A program made the position numbers and the translations under genes. Below are positions 8,312-17,854 of a stretch of DNA of 64,000 bases, one piece after another (the first letter of the stretch is position 1; every line of letters starts with the position of its first letter). The DNA comes from Thalassovita mangrovi. Lineage in GTDB: Bacteria; Pseudomonadota; Alphaproteobacteria; Rhodobacterales; Rhodobacteraceae. Below the pieces are notes generated by a model, which searched no databases, was not told where the DNA came from, and saw only the letters and a program-made list of their open reading frames with translations. The stretch spans positions 62,001-126,000 of the forward strand of contig NZ_WWEN01000011.1 in the NCBI RefSeq assembly GCF_009857745.1, given 5' to 3'.

Positions 8312-10603
8312 ATGAGCGACGACCAGACTGAATCTCAGAATGAAACCCTGCGCCAGGCGGCGCTGTTTTATCACGAGCATCCCAAGCCCGGTAAGCTTGA
8401 GGTCCGCGCCACCAAGCCGCTGGCCAATGGCCGCGACCTGAGCCGCGCCTACAGCCCCGGCGTCGCCGAGGCCTGTCTTGAGATCAAGGCGGACGAAGCC
8501 AATGCCAGCCGCTACACCGCGCGCGGCAACCTGGTGGGGGTGGTATCGAACGGCACCGCCGTGCTGGGGCTGGGCAATATCGGCGCGCTGGCGTCGAAAC
8601 CGGTGATGGAAGGCAAGGCCGTCCTGTTCAAGAAATTCGCCAATATCGACTGCTTCGATATCGAGGTGGATGAAAAAGACCCGGAAAAGCTGGCCGATAT
8701 CGTCTGCGCTTTGGGCCCGACCTTCGGGGCGATCAACCTCGAAGACATCAAGGCGCCCGATTGCTTCATCGTCGAAAAGATCTGCCGCGAGCGGATGAAC
8801 ATCCCCGTCTTCCATGACGACCAGCACGGCACCGCCATCGTGGTCGGCGCTGCGGCCACCAACGCGATGCGGGTGGCAGGCAAGAAATTCGAGGACATCA
8901 AGATCGTGTCGACGGGCGGCGGGGCTGCCGGCATCGCCTGCCTCAACATGCTGCTGAAACTGGGGGTGAAACGCGAAAACGTCTGGCTCTGCGACATTCA
9001 CGGGCTGGTCTATGAAGGCCGGGCCGAAGACATGAACCCGCAGAAGGCGAAATTTGCGCAAAAGACCGACAAGCGGAACCTCGACGAGGTGATCGACGGC
9101 GCCGACATGTTCCTTGGCCTGTCCGGCCCCGGCGTGCTGAAGCCCGAAATGGTGGCAAAGATGACCAAGCGACCGATCATCTTCGCTCTGGCCAACCCGA
9201 CGCCGGAAATCATGCCCGACGCGGCGCGCGCGGTCGCCCCCGACGCGATCATCGCAACGGGACGGTCGGATTTCCCCAACCAGGTCAACAACGTGCTGTG
9301 CTTCCCCTTCATCTTCCGCGGCGCGCTGGATGTCGGCGCAACCGAGATCAACGACGACATGTCGCTGGCCTGCGTCGCGGGCATCGCGGAACTGGCCCGC
9401 ACCACCACCAGCGCCGAGGCGGCGGCGGCCTACAAGGGCGAACAGCTGACCTTCGGCGCCGATTACCTGATCCCGAAACCCTTCGACCCGCGGCTTGTGG
9501 GCGTGGTGTCAGCATCGGTCGCCAAGGCGGCGATGGACAGCGGCGTCGCGACACGGCCGATCGAGGACCTGGACGCCTATAAGCACAAGCTGCACCAGTC
9601 GGTGTTCAAATCCGCCCTGCTGATGAAACCGGTGTTCGAGGCCGCCCGCGCCGCGTCGCGCCGCATCATCTTTGCCGAGGGCGAGGACGAACGCGTGTTG
9701 CGCACCGCGCAGGCGGTGCTGGAGGAAACCACCGAAACCCCGATCCTGATCGGCCGCCCGGACGTGATCGCGGCCCGCTGCGAACGCGCCGGGCTGACCG
9801 TGCGCCCCGACCGCGATTTCGAGGTGATCAATCCCGAAAGCGATTCCCGCTACCGCGATTACTGGCAGTCCTATCACGAAATCATGCAGCGCCGCGGCGT
9901 CACCCCGGACATCGCCAAGGCGATCATGCGTACCAACACCACCGCCATCGGCGCGGTGGCGGTGCATCGCGGCGATGCCGACAGCCTGATCTGCGGCACC
10001 TTCGGCGAATACCGCTGGCACCTGAATTACATCACCCAGATCCTGGGCAGCGACACGCTGTCGCCGCATGGCGCGCTGTCGCTGATGATCCTCGAAGACG
10101 GGCCGCTGTTCATCGCCGATACCGGGGTGCATGAACTGCCCAGCCCGGAAAACATCGCCCGGATCACCGAAGGCGCCGCGCGCCACGTGCGCCGCTTCGG
10201 GCTGGAACCGCGGATCGCTTTGTGTTCGCAATCGCAATTCGGCAATCACCGCGAAGGATCGGGCAAGCGGCTGCGCGAGGCGCTGGCGATCCTCGACAGC
10301 AAGCCGTGCGATTTCACCTATGAGGGCGAAATGAACATCGAGACCGCGCTGGACCCGGAACTGTGCCACCGCATCTTCCCCAACTCGCGGCTGCGCGAGG
10401 CGGCGAATGTGCTGGTCTTCGCCCATGCCGATGCGGCTTCGGGCGTGCGCAACATCCTGAAGATGCGGGCCGACGGGCTGGAGGTCGGGCCGATCCTGAT
10501 GGGCATGGGCAACCGCGCCCATATCGTCCTGCCCTCGATCACCGCGCGGGGATTGTTGAATATGGCGGCGATTGCCGGCACGCCGGTGGCGCATTACGGT
10601 TGA
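8312..10603 (+). CDS. maeB: NADP-dependent malic enzyme, phosphotransacetylase-fused type
   Basis: Oxidatively decarboxylates malate to pyruvate, giving NADPH. The 763-aa protein has a malic-enzyme core in roughly the first 430 residues (YSPGVAEAC near 47, [11 protein letters not shown] near 165, dinucleotide fold STGGGAAG near 200) and a C-terminal phosphotransacetylase-like domain of about 320 residues, typically regulatory rather than catalytic in this family. A GGAGG lies 7 bases before the ATG. A perfect palindrome just upstream suggests specific control. Confidence 0.96.
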   Translation: MSDDQTESQNETLRQAALFYHEHPKPGKLEVRATKPLANGRDLSRAYSPGVAEACLEIKADEANASRYTARGNLVGVVSNGTAVLGLGNIGALASKPVMEGKAVLFKKFANIDCFDIEVDEKDPEKLADIVCALGPTFGAINLEDIKAPDCFIVEKICRERMNIPVFHDDQHGTAIVVGAAATNAMRVAGKKFEDIKIVSTGGGAAGIACLNMLLKLGVKRENVWLCDIHGLVYEGRAEDMNPQKAKFAQKTDKRNLDEVIDGADMFLGLSGPGVLKPEMVAKMTKRPIIFALANPTPEIMPDAARAVAPDAIIATGRSDFPNQVNNVLCFPFIFRGALDVGATEINDDMSLACVAGIAELARTTTSAEAAAAYKGEQLTFGADYLIPKPFDPRLVGVVSASVAKAAMDSGVATRPIEDLDAYKHKLHQSVFKSALLMKPVFEAARAASRRIIFAEGEDERVLRTAQAVLEETTETPILIGRPDVIAARCERAGLTVRPDRDFEVINPESDSRYRDYWQSYHEIMQRRGVTPDIAKAIMRTNTTAIGAVAVHRGDADSLICGTFGEYRWHLNYITQILGSDTLSPHGALSLMILEDGPLFIADTGVHELPSPENIARITEGAARHVRRFGLEPRIALCSQSQFGNHREGSGKRLREALAILDSKPCDFTYEGEMNIETALDPELCHRIFPNSRLREAANVLVFAHADAASGVRNILKMRADGLEVGPILMGMGNRAHIVLPSITARGLLNMAAIAGTPVAHYG

Positions 10604-10643
10604 TCCTGCCCGCCCCCTCGCAGGGCGGAACAGGGAGGCTCGA

Positions 10644-11036
10644 ATGCTGAAGGGTCATTGTCATTGCGGCGCGGTCCGCTGGGTCAGCGACGGGCCGGTC
10701 GCCTGGAGCTCTTATTGCCATTGCTCCGACTGCCGCCGGATTTGCGGATCGCCCGTCACGGCGTTTTTCGGCGTGTCGCACGGGTCTGTCCGCTGGCTTG
10801 GCCAGCCGCCGCGCATCTACCATTCGTCGGAAGGTGTCGAGCGGCTGTTCTGCGGCGATTGCGGCACGCCTATGGCCTATCGCCACACCGGGGACGCCGA
10901 CAACATCCACCTTCACATCGCCACGCTGGAAGACCCCGAACAGGTCGCGCCGGAATTCCACGAATTTCATTCCGAGCGGCTGAGCTGGCTGTCCATCCAG
11001 GATGATCTGCCGCGCCACCCGAAAACCGCCGACTGA
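10644..11036 (+). CDS. GFA (glutathione-dependent formaldehyde-activating) family protein
   Basis: Zinc-binding protein of 130 aa with the GFA cysteine pattern: C6/C8, C25/C27/C30, C34 and C70/C73. Family members are structurally like the S-hydroxymethylglutathione synthase, but most short paralogues have no proven activity, so no reaction is assigned. The start is the ATG preceded by GGGAGG. It follows maeB by 40 bp on the same strand and may be read through from it. Confidence 0.85.
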   Translation: MLKGHCHCGAVRWVSDGPVAWSSYCHCSDCRRICGSPVTAFFGVSHGSVRWLGQPPRIYHSSEGVERLFCGDCGTPMAYRHTGDADNIHLHIATLEDPEQVAPEFHEFHSERLSWLSIQDDLPRHPKTAD

Positions 11037-11055
11037 CCCGTCCGGCCGCGCCGAA

Positions 11056-11148
11056 TTTGCAAAGCCCGCGAATTTTCCAACATTTCCGGATAATTTCCGG
11101 CGGATTTGCAAAACATTCCCCGCCGTATTTCGCGAATTCTGCAAATTT
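11056..11148. promoter_or_regulatory. Cluster of TTTGCAAA-like motifs upstream of prpE
   Basis: TTTGCAAA occurs exactly at 11056-11063 and 11105-11112, and variants TTCGCGAA (11129-11136) and TCTGCAAA (11138-11145) follow, all in the 206-bp gap before prpE. TTTGCAAA is the core recognised by short-chain fatty acyl-CoA regulators (ScfR; PccR in Rhodobacter, RamB in actinobacteria). Here the spacing is irregular, so binding is a hypothesis. Confidence 0.55.
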
Positions 11149-11242
11149 CCGCGCGATTCCGTCGCTGTGACCGGTAACGCGCTTGCGGGAAAACTCGCCG
11201 ACCCGATACACCTGTTGCAAGCTATGCAGGAGGAGGCAGGCG

Positions 11243-13135
11243 ATGGCCTATCAAGATATTTACCAGGGCTGGCAGAACGATCCCGAAGGTTTCTGGCTGG
11301 AAGCGGCGACGGCAATCGACTGGGTCGAGGCGCCGAAAAAGGCGCTGTCGGACGACGACGCGCCGCTTTACGAATGGTTCAAGGACGCCAAGGTCAACAC
11401 CTGCTGGAACGCCGTCGACCGCCATGTGGAAAACGGGCGCGGCGATCAGGTCGCCATCATCCATGACAGCCCGGTGACGGGTTCCAAGAAATGGATCACC
11501 TATGTCGAGCTGCGCAACCGCGTCGCCATGCTGGCCGGTGCGCTGCGCGCCAAGGGTGTGGAAAAGGGCGACCGCGTCATCATCTACATGCCGATGATCC
11601 CCGAGGCGCTGGAAGCGATGCTGGCCTGTTCCCGACTGGGCGCGATCCATTCGGTGGTGTTCGGCGGTTTCGCCAGCAACGAACTGGCGGTGCGGATCGA
11701 CGACGCGAAACCCAAATGCATCATCGCCGCCTCCTGCGGGATCGAACCGGGCCGGGTGGTGCATTACAAGCCGCTGCTGGACGGGGCGATCGACCTGGCC
11801 GATCACAAGCCCGATTTCACTGTCATCTTCCAGCGTGAAAACGAGGTCGCGCATCTGGAAGAGGGCCGCGATTACAACTGGCACGGCTTCCAGTTCGGCG
11901 TCGAACCGGCGGAATGCGTCCCCGTAGAGGGCGATCACCCCGCCTATATCCTCTACACCTCCGGCACCACCGGCCAGCCTAAGGGCGTCGTCCGCCCGAC
12001 CGCGGGTCACCTGGTGGCGCTGAACTGGACGATGAAGAACCTCTATAACGTCGATCCGGGCGATGTGTTCTGGGCGGCCTCCGACGTCGGCTGGGTCGTC
12101 GGGCACAGCTACATCTGTTACGCCCCGCTGGTGCACGGCAACACCACCATCGTGTTCGAGGGCAAACCGGTCGGCACCCCCGATGCGGGCACCTTCTGGC
12201 GGGTGATTTCCGAACATAAGGTGAAAAGCTTCTTCACCGCCCCCACCGCCTTCCGCGCGGTGAAGCGCGAGGACCCGAAGGGCGAATTCGTCGGGAAATA
12301 CGACCTGTCCTGCCTGAAACAGGTCTACCTGGCCGGCGAACGCGCCGATCCCGACACCATCCTCTGGGCGCAGGATCAGCTGGGCGTGCCGGTGATCGAC
12401 CACTGGTGGCAGACCGAAACCGGCTGGGCCATCGCCGCCAACCCGGTGGGGATCGAGGAATTGCCGATCAAGCTGGGGTCGCCGTCGGTGCCGATGCCGG
12501 GCTATGACGTGCAGATCCTCGACGAGGGTGGTCATCCGGTGAAGGACGGCGAACTGGGCGCCATCGCGATCAAGCTGCCGCTGCCGCCGGGCACCCTGCC
12601 GACCCTGTGGAACGCCGAGGACCGGTTCCGTAAATCCTACCTGAACACCTTCCCGGGTTATTATGAAACCGGCGATGCGGGGATGAAGGACGAAGACGGC
12701 TACCTCTACATCATGGCGCGCACCGATGACGTGATCAACGTCGCCGGTCACCGCCTGTCCACCGGCGGCATGGAGGAAGTTCTGGCCGGTCACCCCGACG
12801 TCGCCGAATGCGCGGTGATCGGGGTCAGCGACGACCTGAAGGGGCAATTGCCGGTTGGGTTCCTGTGCCTCAACGCCGGGACGAACCGACCGCACGAAGA
12901 GGTGGTCAAGGAAGTGGTGAAACTGGTGCGCGAAAAGATCGGCCCGGTGGCGGCGTTCAAGCTGGCCGTGGTGGTGGATCGCTTACCGAAAACCCGCTCG
13001 GGCAAGATCCTGCGCGGCACCATGGTGTCGATCGCCGACGGCAAGGACTTCAAGATGCCCGCGACCATCGACGACCCGGCGATCCTGGATGAAATCAAGG
13101 ACGCGCTGCAGACCATCGGTTACGCCACGGCATGA
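11243..13135 (+). CDS. prpE: Propionate-CoA ligase (propionyl-CoA synthetase)
   Basis: Activates propionate to propionyl-CoA via an acyl-adenylate. The start at 11243 has AGGAGGAGG a few bases upstream and gives 630 aa, the normal PrpE length. The AMP-binding P-loop TSGTTGQPKG is at residues 239-248, followed by VVRPTAGH, the PrpE/Acs-type continuation. The acetylatable lysine motif PKTRSGKILRG is near the C-terminus. Acetyl-CoA synthetase is the main alternative; the size and the VVRPTAGH segment favour PrpE. TTTGCAAA motifs upstream agree with control by acyl-CoA. Confidence 0.9.
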   Translation: MAYQDIYQGWQNDPEGFWLEAATAIDWVEAPKKALSDDDAPLYEWFKDAKVNTCWNAVDRHVENGRGDQVAIIHDSPVTGSKKWITYVELRNRVAMLAGALRAKGVEKGDRVIIYMPMIPEALEAMLACSRLGAIHSVVFGGFASNELAVRIDDAKPKCIIAASCGIEPGRVVHYKPLLDGAIDLADHKPDFTVIFQRENEVAHLEEGRDYNWHGFQFGVEPAECVPVEGDHPAYILYTSGTTGQPKGVVRPTAGHLVALNWTMKNLYNVDPGDVFWAASDVGWVVGHSYICYAPLVHGNTTIVFEGKPVGTPDAGTFWRVISEHKVKSFFTAPTAFRAVKREDPKGEFVGKYDLSCLKQVYLAGERADPDTILWAQDQLGVPVIDHWWQTETGWAIAANPVGIEELPIKLGSPSVPMPGYDVQILDEGGHPVKDGELGAIAIKLPLPPGTLPTLWNAEDRFRKSYLNTFPGYYETGDAGMKDEDGYLYIMARTDDVINVAGHRLSTGGMEEVLAGHPDVAECAVIGVSDDLKGQLPVGFLCLNAGTNRPHEEVVKEVVKLVREKIGPVAAFKLAVVVDRLPKTRSGKILRGTMVSIADGKDFKMPATIDDPAILDEIKDALQTIGYATA

Positions 13136-13154
13136 GCGCTTCCCCGCGCCCGAC

Positions 13155-13168
13155 CTGATTTGAATCAA
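13155..13168. promoter_or_regulatory. FnrL-like box before the DUF4342 gene
   Basis: CTGAT-TTGA-ATCAA differs from TTGAT-N4-ATCAA at one base. It lies 60 bp upstream of the ATG at 13229, a usual place for activation by an FNR-family protein. The gap is intergenic, after prpE. Confidence 0.5.
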
Positions 13169-13228
13169 GCCCAGGCCCCGCCCGTTAGGGTAGTCTGGGC
13201 TTGTTTCTGTCAGACAGAGGGTACGGAG

Positions 13229-13555
13229 ATGACCGAAGAAACGACCGAAGACACCACCGAACAATCCCAAGACAAAAAGACCTGGAAAGAAGAGATCGAG
13301 ATTTCCAGCGACGCCCTGATCGCCAAGATCAAGGAACTGGCCGCCGAGGCGCAGGTACGCCGGGTGCGGATTCTCGAACCCGACGGCGATATCGCGGTCG
13401 ATATCCCGCTGACGGTGGGCGCGATTGCCGGCGGCGTTGTGGTCCTGGCCGCGCCGGTGCTGGCGATCATCGGCGCCATCGCGGCCTTTGCCACCAAGGT
13501 GAAGATCGAAGTCGTCCGCGAGGAAACCGACGAGGGCGAAGACACCGGCGCCTGA
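13229..13555 (+). CDS. DUF4342 domain protein
   Basis: Protein of 108 aa of unknown function. After an acidic, Thr/Glu-rich start (residues 1-22), residues 23-95 match DUF4342: an amphipathic helix (ISSDALIAKIKELAAE), the RRVRILEPDGD strand, IPLTVG, and one hydrophobic helix (about 65-88) rich in Gly/Ala/Val that could enter the membrane. The C-terminal end is acidic. The ATG with GGAG upstream is chosen over an earlier start that would include non-family residues. It is monocistronic, with a possible FnrL box before it and a strong hairpin after it. Confidence 0.75.
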   Translation: MTEETTEDTTEQSQDKKTWKEEIEISSDALIAKIKELAAEAQVRRVRILEPDGDIAVDIPLTVGAIAGGVVVLAAPVLAIIGAIAAFATKVKIEVVREETDEGEDTGA

Positions 13556-13574
13556 GGCACAGCCTGAAACGATC

Positions 13575-13599
13575 CGGCCCGGGTCACCCCGGGCCGTTT
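13575..13599. terminator. Hairpin between convergent DUF4342 and cytochrome genes
   Basis: CGGCCCGGG (13575-13583) pairs with CCCGGGCCG (13588-13596) around a 4-nt loop and is followed by TTT. It sits in the 49 bp between two convergent genes, so it may terminate both. Confidence 0.7.
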
Positions 13600-13604
13600 C
13601 ATCG

Positions 13605-15542
13605 CTAGTCCGCCAGCTTGTAACGCCGCGCCATATCGCCCTGCCCCATGCCTTCCAGGTGGCTGCGGAATTCGTCGCGCAGCGCCGCCGCCCCCGGTTC
13701 GATGTCGAGCGCGCGCAGATAGGCCGTGATCGCCTCTTCCCCCTCGCCCTCATGCGCAGCGATGCGGGCCAGCAACCGCCAGGCGTACCAATGGGTATGC
13801 TGCAGCGCGACCACCTGCTGCGCCTGTTGCCGCGCCTGATCCATCCGCTTGGTGCCGAAATAGAACAGCGCCAGGTCATAGCGCGCATGGGTATAATCGG
13901 GATGATCCGCCACCAGGGTTTCGGTTTCGGCAATCGCCCGGTCGTGCTGCCCCAGGGCGAACAGCGCCGCCGCCCGTTGCAGCCTGAGCTGGGCGATATC
14001 GGGGGCCAGCGCCAATCCCTGTTCCGCCGCCTCCACGGCTTTGCCATACGCCTTCTGCTGGAAATAGGCGCGCGACAGGTCGAGCCAGGGTTCATAATGC
14101 GCCACCTCGCCCGTGGCCATGACCCCGGCCATCGCCTCGGCGGCGTAATCGGCGTTGTAGCCCTGGTTGGCCAGCACCCCGTGTGCCTTGGCCAGCAGCT
14201 TTTCGGCAGCACTGAGCGGGGTGTCGGGGTACAGCAGGCTGACCTCGGCCACCTCGGCCGGGACCTTGCTGATCGGCCGGGTCAGCGCCTGCAGGGGGCC
14301 GGGATCGCGCACGATCCGGTGGTCGGTCATGGTCACGTGGATCACGTCCTGGGTGCGCCGCGCGGGCATGTGGCAGGTGGTGCAATCGGCATCGGCGGCG
14401 ATGTCGGGATGGGGCGCGCCGCCCTGCATCACCGGCAGGCCGCGACCGTCGGTGTCGTGGCAGCTCAGGCAGGCGGTGCGGTAATGCGCGGCGCGGTCCT
14501 GCGGCTTCACCTTCACATGCGGGTCGTGGCAGCTCAGGCAGCCCAATTGCCCGTCGCTTTCGGTGAAGCAACGGCTTTGTTCCATGCGGAACGGGTGGTG
14601 GTTGATGTCGAACCGGTCCTCGCGCATCCGCAGCGCATCGTCGATATCGAGGAAAATCTTGTAATCCGACAGGTCCTGCCCCGGGCGGAAGGAATAGACC
14701 GAGCGGCCCAGCCGGAGTTCCGGCGTCACCGCCACGCTGGGCTGCATGTGGCAGCCATAGCAGATGCCGTAGAGCTTATCCTTGGGCAGCTTGCCGGGAT
14801 GCACGATGGCGGCGCGGATGTCGTCCAACTCGCCCTCGCCCGACAGCACCTTTTCGACGTGATCCGCCCCCGGGCCGTGGCAGCGCTGGCAGCCGATCCC
14901 TTCGGGCAGGTCGGCCGGGAACACCTCGGGCATGCCGGGGCGGTCGCTGCCCTCGGGCACCTCGGGGAAGGCGTTGTGGCAGGCCATGCAGCGCTGGCGC
15001 ACTGCCCGGTTCACCCCCATCTGATCGGCGAATTCGAAACCCGGCGCCATTTCCCATTTGCCGCCCTCCTGGCTGTACCAGGCCAGCGGCAGCTGAAACA
15101 GCGCGCCGTCCTGCGTCTGGTACAGGTAGACCCGGCTGTGATGGCCGGAGCCGAGAATCCAGTCGACCTTCTGTTCGAAGTCATGGATGCGGTCGCCATC
15201 GGCGTTCAATTGATAGCGGGTGAACCAATACTCGCCGCCGCGCAGCTGCATCTCGTAATGCCTCTTGGACGGTTCGTGATAGAAATGAGCGTTGTCGAAA
15301 TCCTCGATCACCTTGTCGGGCGACGGCCGGTAGAAGCTTTTCGCCATCCCCATTTCGCTGAAGCTTTCCGCCTTGTCCTGGTGGCAGTCCGCGCAGGTTG
15401 CGTCGGGGACATATCCGGCGGCAGCGCCAGTGGTGACCGGGATGCCGTAATCCGTCAGGGCCTCGAACGCCCGGGCGGGGGCCGCGACATGCAGGGCCAG
15501 GCCAAAGAGGGCGAAGAAGACCAGAACGGGCTTGAAAATCAT
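13605..15542 (-). CDS. Periplasmic seven-haem c-type cytochrome with TPR tail
   Basis: Exported protein of 645 aa. A signal peptide (residues 1-25, cleavage near APARA) is followed by seven CxxCH haem motifs: CADCH (50-54), CMACH, CQRCH, CYGCH, two CLSCH and CTTCH, all in the first two thirds. The last third has helical repeats of the TPR type (for example AVEAAEQGLALAP and AITAYLRALDIEP). The layout resembles NapC/NrfB-like or octahaem-related multihaem proteins fused to TPRs, but no catalytic CxxCK is present, so electron transfer or haem storage is more likely than a known reductase. No partner oxidoreductase is adjacent. Confidence 0.85.
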   Translation of the reverse strand: MIFKPVLVFFALFGLALHVAAPARAFEALTDYGIPVTTGAAAGYVPDATCADCHQDKAESFSEMGMAKSFYRPSPDKVIEDFDNAHFYHEPSKRHYEMQLRGGEYWFTRYQLNADGDRIHDFEQKVDWILGSGHHSRVYLYQTQDGALFQLPLAWYSQEGGKWEMAPGFEFADQMGVNRAVRQRCMACHNAFPEVPEGSDRPGMPEVFPADLPEGIGCQRCHGPGADHVEKVLSGEGELDDIRAAIVHPGKLPKDKLYGICYGCHMQPSVAVTPELRLGRSVYSFRPGQDLSDYKIFLDIDDALRMREDRFDINHHPFRMEQSRCFTESDGQLGCLSCHDPHVKVKPQDRAAHYRTACLSCHDTDGRGLPVMQGGAPHPDIAADADCTTCHMPARRTQDVIHVTMTDHRIVRDPGPLQALTRPISKVPAEVAEVSLLYPDTPLSAAEKLLAKAHGVLANQGYNADYAAEAMAGVMATGEVAHYEPWLDLSRAYFQQKAYGKAVEAAEQGLALAPDIAQLRLQRAAALFALGQHDRAIAETETLVADHPDYTHARYDLALFYFGTKRMDQARQQAQQVVALQHTHWYAWRLLARIAAHEGEGEEAITAYLRALDIEPGAAALRDEFRSHLEGMGQGDMARRYKLAD

Positions 15543-15628
15543 GGCAGCGCCTTGAAATGGATCAACGAATTGCCGCCATGCTAGGCGAGCGCCGCTCGGC
15601 GGACAAGCAGCCCGCGCCGAAAGCCCGC

Positions 15629-16390
15629 TCAGACGAATTGTTCGCGGATCAGCCGTTCTTCCAACCCGTGACCCGGGTCGAACAGGATGCGGTGTTCGAT
15701 CCCCGGTTCGGAACGGATTTCGACGCTGATCACATCGGCGACAAGATTGCTGTCGGCCTCGGCCATCACCGGGCGCTTGTCAGCCTCGATCACGTCGAAA
15801 CGCACCTGCGCCGTTTTCGGCAACAGCGCCCCACGCCAGCGGCGCGGCCGGAACGGCGCGATCGCGGTCAGCGCCAGAACATCCGACCCGATCGGCAGGA
15901 TCGGCCCGTGGGCGGAATAGTTATAGGCGGTCGACCCCGCAGGCGTCGCCAGCAGCGCGCCATCGCAGACCAGTTCGTCCATCCTGAGCCGCCCGTCCAC
16001 GGTGATCTTCAGCTTGGCCGCCTGCGGCCCGCTGCGCAGCACCGACACCTCGTTGAGCGCCAGCGCCTCGTGCACCGTGCCGTCGGCGCAGGTGGCGCGC
16101 ATCGACAGCGGGTTGATGACTTCCTCCTGGGCCGCCTTCAGCCGTTCCATCAGGTCGGTTTCGGAATATTCGTTCATCAGGAACCCGACGGTGCCGCGGT
16201 TCATGCCGTAGACGGGGATATCCAACCGCTGGGTCCGGTGCAGCGTGCTCAGCATGAAACCGTCGCCGCCCAGGGCCACGATCACGTCGGCCTCTTCCTC
16301 GGCCACCTGGCCGTACCGCCCGACCAGGGTGGCGCGGGCGGTTTGGGCCGTCGGGCTGTCGCTGGCGACGAAGGCGATACGGAGAGACAT
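15629..16390 (-). CDS. nadK: NAD kinase
   Basis: Phosphorylates NAD to NADP using ATP (or polyphosphate). The start at 16390 (MSLRIAF) gives 253 aa; an upstream in-frame start would add 16 residues not typical of the family. The GGDG motif with catalytic aspartate is at 41-44, and the [19 protein letters not shown] and DG segments of the family are all present. It stands alone, divergent from glyA. Confidence 0.95.
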   Translation of the reverse strand: MSLRIAFVASDSPTAQTARATLVGRYGQVAEEEADVIVALGGDGFMLSTLHRTQRLDIPVYGMNRGTVGFLMNEYSETDLMERLKAAQEEVINPLSMRATCADGTVHEALALNEVSVLRSGPQAAKLKITVDGRLRMDELVCDGALLATPAGSTAYNYSAHGPILPIGSDVLALTAIAPFRPRRWRGALLPKTAQVRFDVIEADKRPVMAEADSNLVADVISVEIRSEPGIEHRILFDPGHGLEERLIREQFV

Positions 16391-16560
16391 GCGGCGGCCC
16401 TGTTTCCGATTGGGGTCAATTCGCGCCAATCGAACCACAAGTTGCGGGGAGGCGCCACCCCTGCCGCACCTGTTCGCCGTTGCGTCGCAATAGCCCCTTC
16501 CCCATTTGTCGTATTTCCTTTACCTAGCGGCCAATCCAACTTCCCATGACGGAGTCCCCG

Positions 16561-17844
16561 ATGTCCGATACCGGTTTCTTCACCGAAGCACTGTCTTCCC
16601 GCGATCCCGAGCTGTTCAAGTCGATCACCGACGAGCTGGGCCGCCAGCGCAACGAGATCGAGCTGATCGCATCCGAAAACATCGTTTCCGCGGCGGTGAT
16701 GGAGGCCCAGGGCTCCGTCATGACCAACAAATACGCCGAGGGCTATCCCGGCCGCCGCTATTACGGCGGCTGCCAATATGTCGACGTGGCCGAAAACCTG
16801 GCCATCGAGCGCGCCAAAGAGCTGTTCGGCTGCGGTTTCGCCAACGTGCAGCCCAATTCCGGCAGCCAGGCCAACCAGGGCGCCTTCATGGCGCTGATCC
16901 AGCCCGGAGACACCATCCTGGGCATGAACCTGGCCTCGGGCGGCCACCTGACCCACGGCGCGGCCCCGAACCAGTCGGGCAAGTGGTTCAACGCGGTCCA
17001 GTACGGCGTGCGCAAGCAAGACAGCCTGATCGATTATGACGAGGTCGCGGCGCTGGCCCAGGAACACCAGCCGAAACTGATCATCGCCGGCGGCTCCGCC
17101 ATCCCGCGCCAGATCGATTTCGCCAAGTTCCGCGAGATTGCCGATTCCGTTGGCGCCTACCTGATGGTCGACATGGCGCACTTTGCCGGTCTGGTCGCGG
17201 CGGGCGAACATCCCTCGCCCTTCCCCTATGCGGACATCGCCACCACCACCACCCACAAGACCCTGCGCGGCCCGCGCGGCGGCATGATCCTGACCAATGA
17301 CGAAGCGATCGCCAAGAAGGTCAATTCGGCCATCTTCCCTGGCATCCAGGGCGGCCCCTTGATGCACGTGATCGCTGCCAAGGCGGTGGCCTTCGGCGAA
17401 GCGCTGCGCCCCGAATTCAAGACCTATCAGAAGCAGGTGCGCGCCAACGCCGTGGCGCTGGCCGATCAGCTGATGAAGGGCGGTCTGGACATGGTCACCG
17501 GCGGCACCGACACCCACGTGATGCTGGTCGACCTGCGTCCCAAAGGGGTGAAGGGCAACGCCACCGAAAAGGCCCTGGGCCGCGCGCATATCACCTGCAA
17601 CAAGAACGGCATCCCGTTCGACCCGGAAAAGCCGATGGTGACCAGCGGCATCCGCCTGGGCACCCCGGCCGGCACCACCCGCGGCTTCGGCGAGGCCGAG
17701 TTCCGCCAGATCGCCGACTGGATCGTCGAAGTGATCGACGGTCTGGCCGCCAATGGCGAAGAGGGCAACGGTGAGGTCGAGGCCAAGGTGAAGGCCGAGG
17801 TCGAGGCGCTCTGCGCGAAGTTCCCGCTCTATCCCGAGCTGTAA
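16561..17844 (+). CDS. glyA: Serine hydroxymethyltransferase
   Basis: PLP enzyme interconverting serine plus tetrahydrofolate with glycine plus methylene-THF, so it pairs metabolically with the glycine cleavage genes at 53-57 kb. The start at 16561 is preferred over an ATG 15 bases earlier because GGAG lies at the right distance. The 427-aa protein has the IASEN motif (36-40) and the PLP lysine K233 within [14 protein letters not shown]. The short gap to the following gene (10 bp) suggests co-transcription. Confidence 0.97.
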   Translation: MSDTGFFTEALSSRDPELFKSITDELGRQRNEIELIASENIVSAAVMEAQGSVMTNKYAEGYPGRRYYGGCQYVDVAENLAIERAKELFGCGFANVQPNSGSQANQGAFMALIQPGDTILGMNLASGGHLTHGAAPNQSGKWFNAVQYGVRKQDSLIDYDEVAALAQEHQPKLIIAGGSAIPRQIDFAKFREIADSVGAYLMVDMAHFAGLVAAGEHPSPFPYADIATTTTHKTLRGPRGGMILTNDEAIAKKVNSAIFPGIQGGPLMHVIAAKAVAFGEALRPEFKTYQKQVRANAVALADQLMKGGLDMVTGGTDTHVMLVDLRPKGVKGNATEKALGRAHITCNKNGIPFDPEKPMVTSGIRLGTPAGTTRGFGEAEFRQIADWIVEVIDGLAANGEEGNGEVEAKVKAEVEALCAKFPLYPEL

Positions 17845-17854
17845 GGCCGGGGTG

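Noticed and set aside
8291-10594. Long open frames on the minus strand across maeB
   Set aside because: Composition is that of mirrored codons (His/Arg/Gly/Ala-rich), no domain is visible, and maeB is certain on the other strand.
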